Positions 32,032 through 41,491 of a stretch of 43,436 nt of DNA are shown one piece after another. Position 1 is the stretch's first letter, and every line of letters begins with the position of its first letter. Under the pieces are notes generated by a model. It was not told the origin of the DNA. It saw only the letters and a program-made list of their open reading frames with translations, and ran no database searches. The DNA is from Paenibacillus phytorum (GTDB taxonomy: Bacteria > Bacillota > Bacilli > Paenibacillales > NBRC-103111), in contig NZ_WHOA01000203.1 in the NCBI RefSeq assembly GCF_013141715.1, positions 1 to 43,436 on the forward strand, written 5' to 3'. The translations under genes were made by a program, and so were the position numbers.

Positions 32032-33081
32032 TTAGGCGAATATACGCTTTATTTCTTTAGCGATTTCATTGACACAATCTTCCGCCTGCGGATATAAACC
32101 TGTCTTATCCAAAAACGCATGATCCATGCCGTTATACTGAATCAGCTTCGTCGGCACACCCGAGCGGGCTAACTTTTTAGCGTAAGCTTCATCCTCTATC
32201 CTTAAGTAGTCAAATTCCGCCGTGATGATCAAGGTCTCTGGCATGCCGCTTAAATCGTTCGCCAATAGCGGGGCTACATAAGGATCCGTTAGCTTCGTGC
32301 GATTTTGCAGGTACAGATTTAGCAGCATACCGCTGCCTCCTCGCAATCCTTCAATCCCAGCGACAATGAACTCTTCGTGATTGCGAATGTCGTATTCATC
32401 TAGGCTCCATTTGAAATCTTCCGTTTCGACAGCGCCCATATTAACAGTAGGATAAATAAGCGCTTGATATTTAATCATCCCCGTTCCTTTGTCACGGTCC
32501 ATCAAGGCGCAAACCGTAGCCAAATTGCCTCCTGCGCTATCGCCAGCCACTGCGATTCGCTGTGGATCAACACCGATTTCACTGGCGTGCTCGTAAACCC
32601 ACTGAACGGTTTCGAAGCAATCCATTAGTCCTGCAGGAAACGGATGCTCTGGGGCAAGCCGGTAATCGACTGAGACTACGACAGCCCCGGCTTTTTCAGC
32701 CAAAGCTTTGCATGGGTTCTCAACGACGTCAACGGTTCCGCCAATAAAACCGCCACCATGAAAGAATACGATCACCGGTAAACTTCTTTCTTGTGAAGGC
32801 GTGTAAATACGCAGCGGAATCGGGCCGTTCGTTCCCTCAATGGTTTTGCAAGCGTTCGCAATTTCAGTCTGAGTAACATCCTCGTTCTTCCATCCCATCA
32901 TAGCCCTCATCGCTTTAACGAAATTTGGTATATCAGAAGGATCGAAATTCGGCCTCTCTGTCGATGCCATAACCTCCGCCTGTTGTTTCTGAATATGATA
33001 CACTCGCGGGTCTAATTGGCCCACGGCATCTGAATCGGGAATCGGTTTGATCACTTTTACATACTGTTCTTTACTGTTCAT
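32032..33081 (-). CDS. HSL-family alpha/beta hydrolase (acetyl-esterase type)
   Basis: 349 residues, cytoplasmic. The oxyanion motif HGGGF is at 108-112 and the nucleophile elbow GDSAGG at 180-185 with Ser182; the triad is completed by Asp291 (AEFD) and His321 (GMDHAF). The family hydrolyses short acyl esters. AGGAGA is seven bases before the ATG. A broken IclR-family gene lies divergently upstream, with an operator-like palindrome between them, so the esterase was probably under IclR control. The natural substrate is unknown. Confidence 0.92.
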   Translation of the reverse strand: MNSKEQYVKVIKPIPDSDAVGQLDPRVYHIQKQQAEVMASTERPNFDPSDIPNFVKAMRAMMGWKNEDVTQTEIANACKTIEGTNGPIPLRIYTPSQERSLPVIVFFHGGGFIGGTVDVVENPCKALAEKAGAVVVSVDYRLAPEHPFPAGLMDCFETVQWVYEHASEIGVDPQRIAVAGDSAGGNLATVCALMDRDKGTGMIKYQALIYPTVNMGAVETEDFKWSLDEYDIRNHEEFIVAGIEGLRGGSGMLLNLYLQNRTKLTDPYVAPLLANDLSGMPETLIITAEFDYLRIEDEAYAKKLARSGVPTKLIQYNGMDHAFLDKTGLYPQAEDCVNEIAKEIKRIFA

Positions 33082-33122
33082 ACATACATCTCCTAACTCT
33101 CAAATTGTTTATCAAAACTGGA

Positions 33123-33151
33123 TTGGATAAGAGCTCTTATGTATGTATAAT
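33123..33151 (+). promoter_or_regulatory. Promoter of the iclR-like gene with a 14-bp palindrome
   Basis: TTGGAT at 33123-33128 and TATAAT at 33146-33151, a 17-base spacer. Between the two hexamers lies a perfect palindrome, ATAAGAG/CTCTTAT (33127-33140), a candidate repressor site. Confidence 0.5.
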
Positions 33152-33182
33152 AATAGGCAATTGTGAACTCAAACAATGCGAT

Positions 33183-33201
33183 TGTTCCTCTATGCGGAAC
33201 A
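33183..33201. promoter_or_regulatory. IclR-type operator palindrome
   Basis: Perfect arms TGTTCC and GGAACA separated by seven bases (TCTATGC). It sits between the divergent esterase and iclR-like genes, 26-36 bases after the predicted iclR start point, fitting auto-repression. Its link to the IclR protein is inference. Confidence 0.45.
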
Positions 33202-33235
33202 CTAAAATGAATCGGAGAGGGGCTTATATCAACTC

Positions 33236-33854
33236 GTGCCGAATACAAATCCGCAACTACTTTCTTCCGTTAAAAACGCCTTGCGTCTATTAAAATTATT
33301 TACCGTGAAAACACCCGAAAAAAGGCTGACTGAGCTAGCCGATGAATTGAGTCTCAGCAAAAGCACAACCAGTCGGTTGCTGTCCACCTTACTGAGTGAA
33401 GGGTTTGTTTTCCAAGATCCAATCACTCATAAATACAGGCTCGGCCAACGAATCGCTTCGCTGTATCACGTTATTGTCACAACCTATTGGGACTTATCGC
33501 AAGCAGCAAGCCCTATTATTCAACGTCTTGCTCGCGAAACTTCCGAAGCACTCCGTGTTGCTGTATTAGAAGAAAATGAAATCGCATACATCCAGAACCA
33601 TTACCGACCCTATCCAGTTGAAAGAACAGCTTAAACAAATTCGTAATCAAGACTATTGCGTATGTATCAGTGAATTTATCGAAAACATGGTCTCCATCTC
33701 ATCCCCCATTCGGGATTCAGTAGGTCAGGTCATATCCGCGATTACTTTAATTGCTCCGACGCAGCGTATGGATGAGGACCGAATCGTCTTCTATACCCAT
33801 AAAGTCGTAAAGACGGCGAAAGAGATATCGCGTCAGTTCGGTTTTCTGAAATGA
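33236..33854 (+). pseudogene. IclR-family regulator broken by an internal deletion
   Basis: The first frame (GTG 33236 to 33634) has a normal IclR winged helix-turn-helix (LTELADELSLSKSTTSRLLSTL) and the start of the effector domain, up to AYIQN. The second frame (to 33854) contains ITDPIQLKEQLKQIRNQDY and then SISSPIRDSVGQVISAIT, the typical C-terminal half. Between AYIQN and RTITDP the usual 40-50 residues (the GRR.PLHCTALGK region) are missing and the frame changes. The gene is therefore damaged by a deletion, not just by an indel. The DNA-binding domain may still be made. The start has GGAGAGGGG 15 bases upstream. Confidence 0.8.
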
Positions 33855-33878
33855 TCTGATAATGGTCCTATTATGAAG

Positions 33879-33926
33879 AACAGCGGTTCACATCCCCGTA
33901 CTTTCTGGGTTGTGACCGCTGTTTTT
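33879..33926. terminator. Terminator between iclR pseudogene and AraC gene
   Basis: AACAGCGGT...CAC pairs with GTG-ACCGCTGTT with one bulged base, followed on the plus strand by TTTTT. It lies between convergent genes; the minus-strand T-tract is weak. Confidence 0.75.
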
Positions 33927-33939
33927 CTGAGACTATTTT

Positions 33940-36198
33940 CTAATAACCACTCGCACCCTCGTTTAACTGAATATTGTTTCTCCGATATTCGCTTGGCGTA
34001 ACACCTAGATACTTTTTAAAGATGCGGTTAAAGGAACTCATGGTTTGATAGCCTGCTTGGAGAGCAATATCTTGAATTTTCATATCCGTTTGCATAAGCA
34101 GCTTAACCGCCTGCTTGATACGGAACTCATTAACGAAGTCAACGAAGTTGGTTCCTGTTTTCTCCTTAAAATAAGTGGATAGATAACCCCCGGTAATGTT
34201 AAGTTTACCGGCTATTAGATCCAATGTGATATCTTCCGAGTAATGATCCTGCAAATAGTCGACTATAAAGCTGACGATCGGGTCGCGTTCTTCCTTTTTC
34301 AACCGGATCAACTGACCTGCTTCGTTCAGGATCATCTCGAAATATTGTTCCAATTCCTGGGTGGTGTGCATGAGTCGAATCGATTTCGCCGAACCCGCCA
34401 CTTGGTTGGTATCCAGATGCAGAGAGTTTAGTATTCGCTGGACTTTATCTGTTATTTCCTCCGCAAACCGATAGAAAACAGGCGTGCTCACCTCTTTCTT
34501 TTTCATTTGCTTAAGAACACGACGCAGCGTTTGTAGGACCAGGGTATCGTTACCTTCCTGTAGGTTAACGTTTATTTCCTGTTCGAGGGTACCTGGGAGC
34601 AAGAAAGACTCCTCTTTCACGTCCTCGTCATATAAAATCCTAGTCTCATCGTCAAAAGGGCGATGTTTGACCAATTTCACGACTTGTTCATAGGCGGATG
34701 TCTGTTCAGAAGAATGCTCATATAAATCACTAACGGCTATAGTGAAAAAAAAGTATTCCTTATCGGTTGCCAGGACTTGCTTAATCGTATTTAAAACTTC
34801 CATCCATTGCTGGGTCTGATCGTTCATATACACAATAGATAATATTTGATCCGTTTCGATCTGAAAAGTATGGGCATCGTTCAATTCTTTTCCCATCGCT
34901 TGATTGACATACTCCCGAATAAAATAGGTGGCGCGTTCCTTTTCCTCGCTTATATCCTGAGAAAATTGTATTTTGAAAGTTAGTTGAAATAAGATAAAGC
35001 GAAACGGCTGGTTCATTTCATCTGAAGCATGGATCTCATCGGAATCGCTATGAATACGTTTTAACCGTTTCATGTACGCGTAATAACGAAGGAGAGACGT
35101 TTTTTTCTCCAAGTTCATATGGGCGTCTTGATTCGATTTCAACATGAAACCAATATTTTCTTTAATCAGTTCAAATTCATTCGTGTGTTTGCCGAGCGTA
35201 TTTTTTTCGTTAAAATGCCGGATCGAATCCACTATTTTTTTGACCGGATTGTTAAACCTCATGCTAAAGAAGACGGACGCTGCAATGCTTATAAGGACCG
35301 AAATGACGAGAAGCGCAATAAGAGTCAAGTTCAAATGGAATATTTGGGACGAAATCGCGGCATCCGGGACAATATTGACGTACGTAAATCCAGTGACCTC
35401 CCCTTTTTTATAAAAATAGTAATTCCCGTTTTCCTTGATCCAATCTTTACCCGGTTCCAAAACCGGAAGTTGATGCCGACTGGTAGAATCGGACGAGAAC
35501 AAAGGATGCCCTAGATTGTCCAACATGTAAAAGTTATCGTTGATCGATTGATGAAACGCCTTGTATAACCTATTGGTATCGATAAAGGCAAGCATAATAT
35601 AGTCGGGATAAAAATCACTTTTTATCATTAAAGGAAAAACAAGGCCGGTTTGTGACACAGGACTAAGATTGGGCGCTTCCGTAAAGGTAGCCGCGGGATA
35701 CATTTTGAAGAAGACTTTTTGGGCAAATTCCTGTTTCCAGAAGTCATAGGTGTAGTCTGGATTCGTATAGAGTTGGCTGAATATCGCTTCTGGACTTGCT
35801 CCTCTTGCTTTTTCGAGAATAAGTGAATGTTTGATATCGTAGACAAACAAGTTATTTAAATAAAAACGGGGATTGGAGACCGTGTTTCGCAGATCGTCGA
35901 TCACATGATTGGCGGCGACGTAATCGATGGATGCTGAATCTGAATCCCGAAGGTTTTTATTTAAGTACAAATTGACAATGATGCTGTTCAGCAGTTGAAA
36001 ATATTCTTCAAAGTCGTGAGTCGTATTGGACATGTTGGTATCGTTATATTTAATCAGCTCATCCCGTACGCTCTTTCTGAAAAATGTAAGTGAAAATAAA
36101 TTAAACGAGACAAACAGGAGGATGATCACTAGGAAGCTTATCAGCAATTTGACAAAAATAGAGCGGGTATTGAGTTTCAACTGTCGTATTCTTCGCAT
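33940..36198 (-). CDS. Membrane-bound AraC-family regulator of the second sugar locus
   Basis: 752 residues. Membrane segments lie at about 17-38 and 290-318 with an extracellular sensor region between them. The C-terminal AraC DNA-binding domain contains ITLDLIAGKLNITGGYLSTYFKEKTG and KIQDIALQAGYQTMSSFNRIFKK. GGAGG precedes the ATG by about nine bases. It is divergent from the importer operon at 36455, which it most likely activates. It shares its layout with the YesS-like protein at 8228 but not close sequence identity outside the DNA-binding domain. Confidence 0.9.
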   Translation of the reverse strand: MRRIRQLKLNTRSIFVKLLISFLVIILLFVSFNLFSLTFFRKSVRDELIKYNDTNMSNTTHDFEEYFQLLNSIIVNLYLNKNLRDSDSASIDYVAANHVIDDLRNTVSNPRFYLNNLFVYDIKHSLILEKARGASPEAIFSQLYTNPDYTYDFWKQEFAQKVFFKMYPAATFTEAPNLSPVSQTGLVFPLMIKSDFYPDYIMLAFIDTNRLYKAFHQSINDNFYMLDNLGHPLFSSDSTSRHQLPVLEPGKDWIKENGNYYFYKKGEVTGFTYVNIVPDAAISSQIFHLNLTLIALLVISVLISIAASVFFSMRFNNPVKKIVDSIRHFNEKNTLGKHTNEFELIKENIGFMLKSNQDAHMNLEKKTSLLRYYAYMKRLKRIHSDSDEIHASDEMNQPFRFILFQLTFKIQFSQDISEEKERATYFIREYVNQAMGKELNDAHTFQIETDQILSIVYMNDQTQQWMEVLNTIKQVLATDKEYFFFTIAVSDLYEHSSEQTSAYEQVVKLVKHRPFDDETRILYDEDVKEESFLLPGTLEQEINVNLQEGNDTLVLQTLRRVLKQMKKKEVSTPVFYRFAEEITDKVQRILNSLHLDTNQVAGSAKSIRLMHTTQELEQYFEMILNEAGQLIRLKKEERDPIVSFIVDYLQDHYSEDITLDLIAGKLNITGGYLSTYFKEKTGTNFVDFVNEFRIKQAVKLLMQTDMKIQDIALQAGYQTMSSFNRIFKKYLGVTPSEYRRNNIQLNEGASGY

Positions 36199-36391
36199 GT
36201 TCTTGAATCCTCCTTCGTAATAAGAGTGATCATTTTATTGAAAATTGTGTTTTTTTACGGATTTTTCGAAGAAATGATCGGTAATGAAAATTTTACGGAT
36301 AGCCTCTTCCCATCTTTCTGATTAGTATGGGTCATATGGCAACATCCACTGATGGTTCTGTAGATCGGCGTTACGCCAACACGTGTCATTA

Positions 36392-36431
36392 TTGAAAACG
36401 GTTTCACAAACATAAGTGATCTTTTTATAGT
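36392..36431 (+). promoter_or_regulatory. cre site overlapping the promoter of the second importer operon
   Basis: TTGAAAACGGTTTCA (36392-36406) fits the cre consensus WTGNAANCGNWNNCW at every position. It overlaps a likely -35 TTCACA (36403-36408), followed after 17 bases by TATAGT (36426-36431). CcpA binding here should block transcription. Confidence 0.75.
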
Positions 36432-36454
36432 ACATAAATATAGGGGGGAAGACA

Positions 36455-37399
36455 ATGGAAATAATCGCAGAAAGTAGGATTGTGAAGAAGAAGAGAAATT
36501 CGCTCGCATCCAGATTGTGGAAAGAAAAATATTTGTATCTGCTCCTTCTGCCGGGACTTGCTTATTTCATTATTTACCGCTACGTTCCTATGTTGGGCAA
36601 TATTATCGCCTTTCAGGATTTCAGTGCATTTAAAGGATTTCTTCATAGCGACTGGGTTGGGATGAAACATTTTAAGAAGATTTTTGAAGATAGCGAAGTG
36701 ATTCGGGTCATCTGGAACACGCTATACTTGTCCTTCTTGCAGATTGTGTTTGCCTTCCCGTTTTCTATTCTTTTGTCGCTCATGCTAAATGAATTACGCA
36801 GCGAGAAGCTAAAGCGCATCATTCAATCCATCATTTATTTGCCTCACTTTTTATCATGGGTTGTGGTCGTTGGAATCGCAACAGTATTTCTCAAATCAGA
36901 GGGGATTGCTAATCAACTATTATCCCATGTCTTTGGGATGCAGCCCATTCCTTTTCTGCAGGAGCCAAGCTGGTTCATGCCCTTGATCGTCTTGGAAGTG
37001 ATCTGGAAGGAATCCGGCTGGGGTACAATTATTTTCCTCGCCGCCCTATCAGGTGTGAACCCAAGCTTGTACGAAGCGGCTGTTGTCGATGGTGCAAGCC
37101 GACTGAGGCAGATTTGGCATATTACGCTGCCAGCTATTCGCAGCACGATTGTCATTTTGTTGATTTTACGGCTCGGGAGCGTCCTCGACGTTGGTTTTGA
37201 ACAAATCTTCTTGATGATTAATCCGTTTAACAGGGAAATGGGCAACGTGCTTGATACGTTCGTTTACTACAAAGGTATCGAACAATCGGACTTTAGCTTC
37301 GCGACTGCGGTCGGTCTCTTCAAATCGTTTGTTGGCTTAATCTTGATCGTTGGGGCAAACCGTCTGGCGAAGCGATTCGGTGAAGAAGGCGTCTTTTAA
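36455..37399 (+). CDS. LplB-type sugar ABC transporter permease
   Basis: 314 residues with about six membrane segments (YLLLLPGLAYFIIYRYVPM near the N-terminus) and the EAA motif (YEAAVVDGASRLRQIWHITLP). GGGGGG precedes the ATG. It is clearly paralogous to the permease at 14629. First gene of a four-gene operon; again no ATPase gene is present. Confidence 0.92.
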   Translation: MEIIAESRIVKKKRNSLASRLWKEKYLYLLLLPGLAYFIIYRYVPMLGNIIAFQDFSAFKGFLHSDWVGMKHFKKIFEDSEVIRVIWNTLYLSFLQIVFAFPFSILLSLMLNELRSEKLKRIIQSIIYLPHFLSWVVVVGIATVFLKSEGIANQLLSHVFGMQPIPFLQEPSWFMPLIVLEVIWKESGWGTIIFLAALSGVNPSLYEAAVVDGASRLRQIWHITLPAIRSTIVILLILRLGSVLDVGFEQIFLMINPFNREMGNVLDTFVYYKGIEQSDFSFATAVGLFKSFVGLILIVGANRLAKRFGEEGVF

Positions 37400-37423
37400 T
37401 CATCAGATAAGGAGGTAAAGGGA

Positions 37424-38308
37424 ATGAATTCACATTTAAGTTGGCGAAGTAAATCGATGAATGCGCTCAATGCGCTTATACTTATTGTGATTAGCTTGAT
37501 CATGCTGTTTCCGTTTTATTATATGATTGTTACTTCATTTACGTCTTACGCTGAATTTGTACAAAAGGAATTACTGCTGTTTCCGAAGACATGGGTGCTT
37601 GACGCTTACAATTACATTTTTGATTCCAAAGCGTTTGTCCGTTCTATTGGCGTTACTGTCTTTGTTACAATCGTTGGTTCGTTGATAAGTCTACTGCTGA
37701 CTTCCATGATGGCTTATGCGCTGTCGCGCCAAATATGGGGCCAACGATTTTATTTATTCCTTGTGCTGTTTACCTTTGTTTTCGGTGCAGGCATTATCCC
37801 AACCTACTTAGTGGTAAAAGCAACACACTTGCTCAATACGTATTGGGCGCTTATCATTCCAGGTGCGATCAACTCGTTCAACTTGATCGTGATGAGGCAG
37901 TTTTTCATGGGTATCCCTCAAGATTTATCGGAAGCTGCTTACATGGATGGTGCAAATGATTTGCAAATTTTTTCCCGCATTATCATCCCGCTTTCTAAGC
38001 CTGCTCTCGCGGCATTTGGTTTGTTTTATGCGGTAGGCAACTGGAACACTTATTTCTCGGCATTAATCTATATTAGTGATCCAGCAAAATGGACCGTACA
38101 GGTCATATTGCGCCAAATCGTCATTTTGGAGCAAGCTTCAGGGACACTTTCTGATGGTCACCTAATGGGATTGGCTCAAAACCCGCCGCCCGCCGAGACG
38201 ATTGGTATGGCTGCTGTCCTGCTCGCAACGATCCCGATTTTACTTGTATATCCGTTTCTGCAAAAGCATTTTGCGAAAGGGGTGATGTTGGGATCAGTGA
38301 AAGGATAA
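37424..38308 (+). CDS. LplC/YtcP-type sugar ABC transporter permease
   Basis: 294 residues, six predicted membrane segments, EAA motif (EAAYMDGANDLQIFSRIIIPLSKP), and the typical end FAKGVMLGSVKG. AAGGAGG lies upstream of the ATG and the gap to the previous gene is 24 bp. Partner of the preceding permease; substrate not predictable from the sequence. Confidence 0.92.
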   Translation: MNSHLSWRSKSMNALNALILIVISLIMLFPFYYMIVTSFTSYAEFVQKELLLFPKTWVLDAYNYIFDSKAFVRSIGVTVFVTIVGSLISLLLTSMMAYALSRQIWGQRFYLFLVLFTFVFGAGIIPTYLVVKATHLLNTYWALIIPGAINSFNLIVMRQFFMGIPQDLSEAAYMDGANDLQIFSRIIIPLSKPALAAFGLFYAVGNWNTYFSALIYISDPAKWTVQVILRQIVILEQASGTLSDGHLMGLAQNPPPAETIGMAAVLLATIPILLVYPFLQKHFAKGVMLGSVKG

Positions 38309-38345
38309 GGGAGTACCGATTACATAACAATGAGGAGGGTTCTAC

Positions 38346-39932
38346 ATGCAAATGAAACGTATAACTACTGTCCTACTGTCTCTTACTATGGCAACCAGTC
38401 TGGCGGCTTGTTCCAGCGGGCAATCTACGGCCCCACAAGAAACCGGCAAGGCTGGGACGGATACCGACAAAAAAGTGACGATCAATTGGTTTGAAGGTTC
38501 TTGGGAAGATCCAGTCCCGCCACCGGATAGTGACGCGGTAAAAGCAATCAATGAAAAGTTTAAGGTTGATTTCAAGTCGCAGTATATTCCCTGGGATACC
38601 TATGATGAAAAGCTTGCTGTAAAAATGGCTTCCGGCGATCTTCCGGATGTGATCGGCATGGAGGAAGTTGATTCCAACTTCGTGAAATGGGCGAAGCAAG
38701 GTGCTTACCTTCCATTGGATGAGTTCATTAAGCAATATGACACATTTAAAGCGGTTCCGGATTATGTATGGGATCCTTTGAAAGTGGACGGGAAAATCTA
38801 CGGGATTCCAACCTACTTTACGGCAAAAGGCGGAAAGAAACCGCTTATCCGCCAAGATTGGTTGGATAAACTTGGTCTTAAAATGCCGACCACCTATGAA
38901 GAGCTGAAGCAAGTTGTAACTGCTTTCTCGAAAAACGATCCGGACGGAAACGGGAAAGACGATACCGTAGGTTTAGGTCTTGCTAAAGGGATTTATTATG
39001 ATCCGGGATTTGGCGCTTACTACAGCAATACCGCATGGTATCATAAGAATCCAAGCGGACAGTTGATCCCCGGCAATATTTCTCAAGCCAATAAAGAAAA
39101 GATTCAGTTCCTTGCTGATGTTTACAAGGCAGGCGCGCTCAATAAAGATTGGGCTGTTACGAAATATAACGACGTATTTAAAGCGTTTAACGCGGGTAAA
39201 GTCGGGATTTGGTACGATCAACCGGGACCTGGCGGGCCGGGCGGCGTTGACTTTGAAGTATTGATGAAAAATGATCCGAAGGCGGTAGTCGTTCCGATTC
39301 CTCCGTTTAAAACAGCGGACGGGAATTCCGGCTATACACTAGGGAGTGGCTTTTATCGTATGTATATGATTTCGGCCAAGCTGAAAAACGATCCGAATAA
39401 AGTAAAACGCATCCTGGAGATCATCGATTACTTCAGAAAGCCCGTTCCCTTCGATCAGCAGAATCCGAAGAACGAATACTTCGATTGGATGAACGGTCAT
39501 GAAGGCAAAGGTTATAAAATGGTTGACGGAATCGCGCAACAAATGAAGGAAAACAGATCTAATGTTGCGCCTAATGCCTATATCTTAAACGAAGGATGGC
39601 AGACTGGCGATGACATTCTGTATGATTACGCGAAAATGAATAAAACAGCTGATGGAAAAGTATTCAACCAAAAGCTAGCCGATCTTTTGAAAAGTTCACC
39701 GTTTTATGTAAATCCAATCAGTCGGATTCATCCCCTTACGTTTATGGAGAAAAAGACGGAATTGAACCAATATATTACGGATGAAACGACCAAAATGGTT
39801 GTGGGTCAAAGACCGATATCCGATTGGGATAAGATGGTTGATGAATGGATGGCTAAAGGCGGAAAACAGGCTATCGATGAAGTCAACAAAGAGCTTAATG
39901 ATATGAAATTACAAGGGGAATGGAAAAAGTAA
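38346..39932 (+). CDS. Sugar-binding lipoprotein of the second importer
   Basis: 528 residues. The lipobox LAAC places Cys22 as the lipidated residue. The body is a family 1 extracellular solute-binding protein and contains KNDPDGNGKDDTVG, the same loop as in the lipoprotein at 16672. GAGGAGGG precedes the ATG. It delivers an unknown oligosaccharide to the two permeases. Confidence 0.92.
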   Translation: MQMKRITTVLLSLTMATSLAACSSGQSTAPQETGKAGTDTDKKVTINWFEGSWEDPVPPPDSDAVKAINEKFKVDFKSQYIPWDTYDEKLAVKMASGDLPDVIGMEEVDSNFVKWAKQGAYLPLDEFIKQYDTFKAVPDYVWDPLKVDGKIYGIPTYFTAKGGKKPLIRQDWLDKLGLKMPTTYEELKQVVTAFSKNDPDGNGKDDTVGLGLAKGIYYDPGFGAYYSNTAWYHKNPSGQLIPGNISQANKEKIQFLADVYKAGALNKDWAVTKYNDVFKAFNAGKVGIWYDQPGPGGPGGVDFEVLMKNDPKAVVVPIPPFKTADGNSGYTLGSGFYRMYMISAKLKNDPNKVKRILEIIDYFRKPVPFDQQNPKNEYFDWMNGHEGKGYKMVDGIAQQMKENRSNVAPNAYILNEGWQTGDDILYDYAKMNKTADGKVFNQKLADLLKSSPFYVNPISRIHPLTFMEKKTELNQYITDETTKMVVGQRPISDWDKMVDEWMAKGGKQAIDEVNKELNDMKLQGEWKK

Positions 39933-39954
39933 TTCCTCAAGGAGAGAACCTACT

Positions 39955-41211
39955 ATGAAGGAGCTTACAGCTGTACTGATCGGTGCGGGAGCGAGAGGCG
40001 CCCATGGTTATGCGCCTTATGCCATCAATTACCCTCACTTATTGAAATTCGTCGCCGTTGCAGAATCGAATCCGGAGCGAAGGGCAAGTTTTGCCAAAGA
40101 GCACGGAATTCCAGAGGATCGCTGCTTTGGATCCTGGGAAAAGCTGCTGGAGCAGCCGCAAATGGCAGATATTGCGATGATTTGCACGCAGGACCGGATG
40201 CATTACCATCCTACACTTCAAGCTTTGAACAACAAATATCATGTGCTATTGGAAAAACCCATGTCACCCAGTCCAAAGGAATGCTTGGAGATGGAGAAAG
40301 CGTCAAAGGAAAATAACCGACTACTTACCATCTGTCACGTTCTCCGCTATACGCCGTTCTGGTCTGCTATTAAACGGCTGATCCAAGAGGACAGAATTGG
40401 CCAAGTCGTTTCCATTCAATTAAACGAGAACGTCGGTTATTGGCATATTGCTCACAGCTTCGTTAGAGGAAACTGGAATAACTCCGATACCTCAAGCCCG
40501 ATGATTCTTTCCAAATCATGCCATGATATGGATGTGCTCTCCTGGTTAATGGATCAGCCTTGTGTGCGTGTCAGCTCTTACGGCTCCTTGATGCATTTTC
40601 ATTCCGGGAATGCCCCTGAAGGATCAACGGATTATTGCGTTAATGGCTGTACGGTCGAATCGACCTGTCCCTATTCTGCACCACGGTTTTACTTAGGAGA
40701 AGGAAAAGGATGGGCGAGACATTTCACAGAAGAACTGACAAGGGAAAATATCGTCAAAGGCTTGAAGGAAACCCCTTATGGACGCTGCGTATACAAAAGC
40801 GATAATAATGTCGTTGATCATCAAGTTGTCAATATGGAATTCGCGAATGGGGCTACGGCGATGTTCAGCATGTGCGGCTTCACTCGTCACCAGGAGAGAA
40901 GGATTCAGATTATGGGCACCAAAGGCGAGCTTCGCGGGGACGAAGACAAGTTGACCCTGCTAGATTTCGTCACACATGAGGAGACGGAGATTAAAATTGC
41001 GACTCCAACAAGCGGCCATGGCGGCGGGGACTCTGGAATCGTGAGCAGCTTCCTTGAGGAAGTAAGGAACTACGACGGAGGAGAAAGCTTGACATCCGCA
41101 TCTGCATCCGTGCGCAGCCATTTGATGGCTTTTGCTGCTGAAGAGTCCCGATTGAATCATGGGAAGTCCATAGATTTATCCGAATTTGCCATTCATAATA
41201 TGAAAACATAG
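39955..41211 (+). CDS. Gfo/Idh/MocA-family oxidoreductase
   Basis: 418 residues. An N-terminal Rossmann fold has the dinucleotide motif LIGAGARGAHG (about 8-18), and the catalytic-site EKP is at 100-102. The family oxidises or reduces sugars and sugar-like compounds with NAD(P). A Cys-containing insert (CVNGCTVESTCPYSAPRF) in the C-terminal domain is reminiscent of a metal site but is seen in several paralogues of this type. AAGGAG precedes the ATG. The 22-bp gap from the lipoprotein gene makes it part of the operon; it likely acts on the imported sugar. Confidence 0.9.
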   Translation: MKELTAVLIGAGARGAHGYAPYAINYPHLLKFVAVAESNPERRASFAKEHGIPEDRCFGSWEKLLEQPQMADIAMICTQDRMHYHPTLQALNNKYHVLLEKPMSPSPKECLEMEKASKENNRLLTICHVLRYTPFWSAIKRLIQEDRIGQVVSIQLNENVGYWHIAHSFVRGNWNNSDTSSPMILSKSCHDMDVLSWLMDQPCVRVSSYGSLMHFHSGNAPEGSTDYCVNGCTVESTCPYSAPRFYLGEGKGWARHFTEELTRENIVKGLKETPYGRCVYKSDNNVVDHQVVNMEFANGATAMFSMCGFTRHQERRIQIMGTKGELRGDEDKLTLLDFVTHEETEIKIATPTSGHGGGDSGIVSSFLEEVRNYDGGESLTSASASVRSHLMAFAAEESRLNHGKSIDLSEFAIHNMKT

Positions 41212-41300
41212 CGGAAAAATAAGCAGAGCCAATTCCCTCGATATGGACTTTGACCCAAATCGTGGACACTTAAAAGAAAGACCCTAGTTTAAGCTGTTCA

Positions 41301-41345
41301 AAGATGGCTCCTGTATTCGGTATTCACCGGGAGTCATCTTTTTTT
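41301..41345 (+). terminator. Terminator after the second sugar operon
   Basis: AAGATGGCTCC pairs with GGAGTCATCTT (one G-T pair) and is followed by seven T's. The flanking sequence from about 41246 looks like the end of an insertion sequence, so the hairpin may have come with that remnant. Confidence 0.75.
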
Positions 41346-41491
41346 ATGTCCAAAGCTTTAACCACACCTAGCTTGAATGCTGGTTGAAAGAGACTGTCTA
41401 TTCATTCATTGTGCCGCCTCAAAACTGTTAGACATAACTCCAAAATTCGATTTTTTTGTCGTTCAATAACTTCGATGCGCAACCGTGATTA

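Noticed and set aside
38373..38912. 179-codon minus-strand frame
   Set aside because: It is antisense to the binding lipoprotein, whose lipobox and family features are clear; no ribosome binding site.
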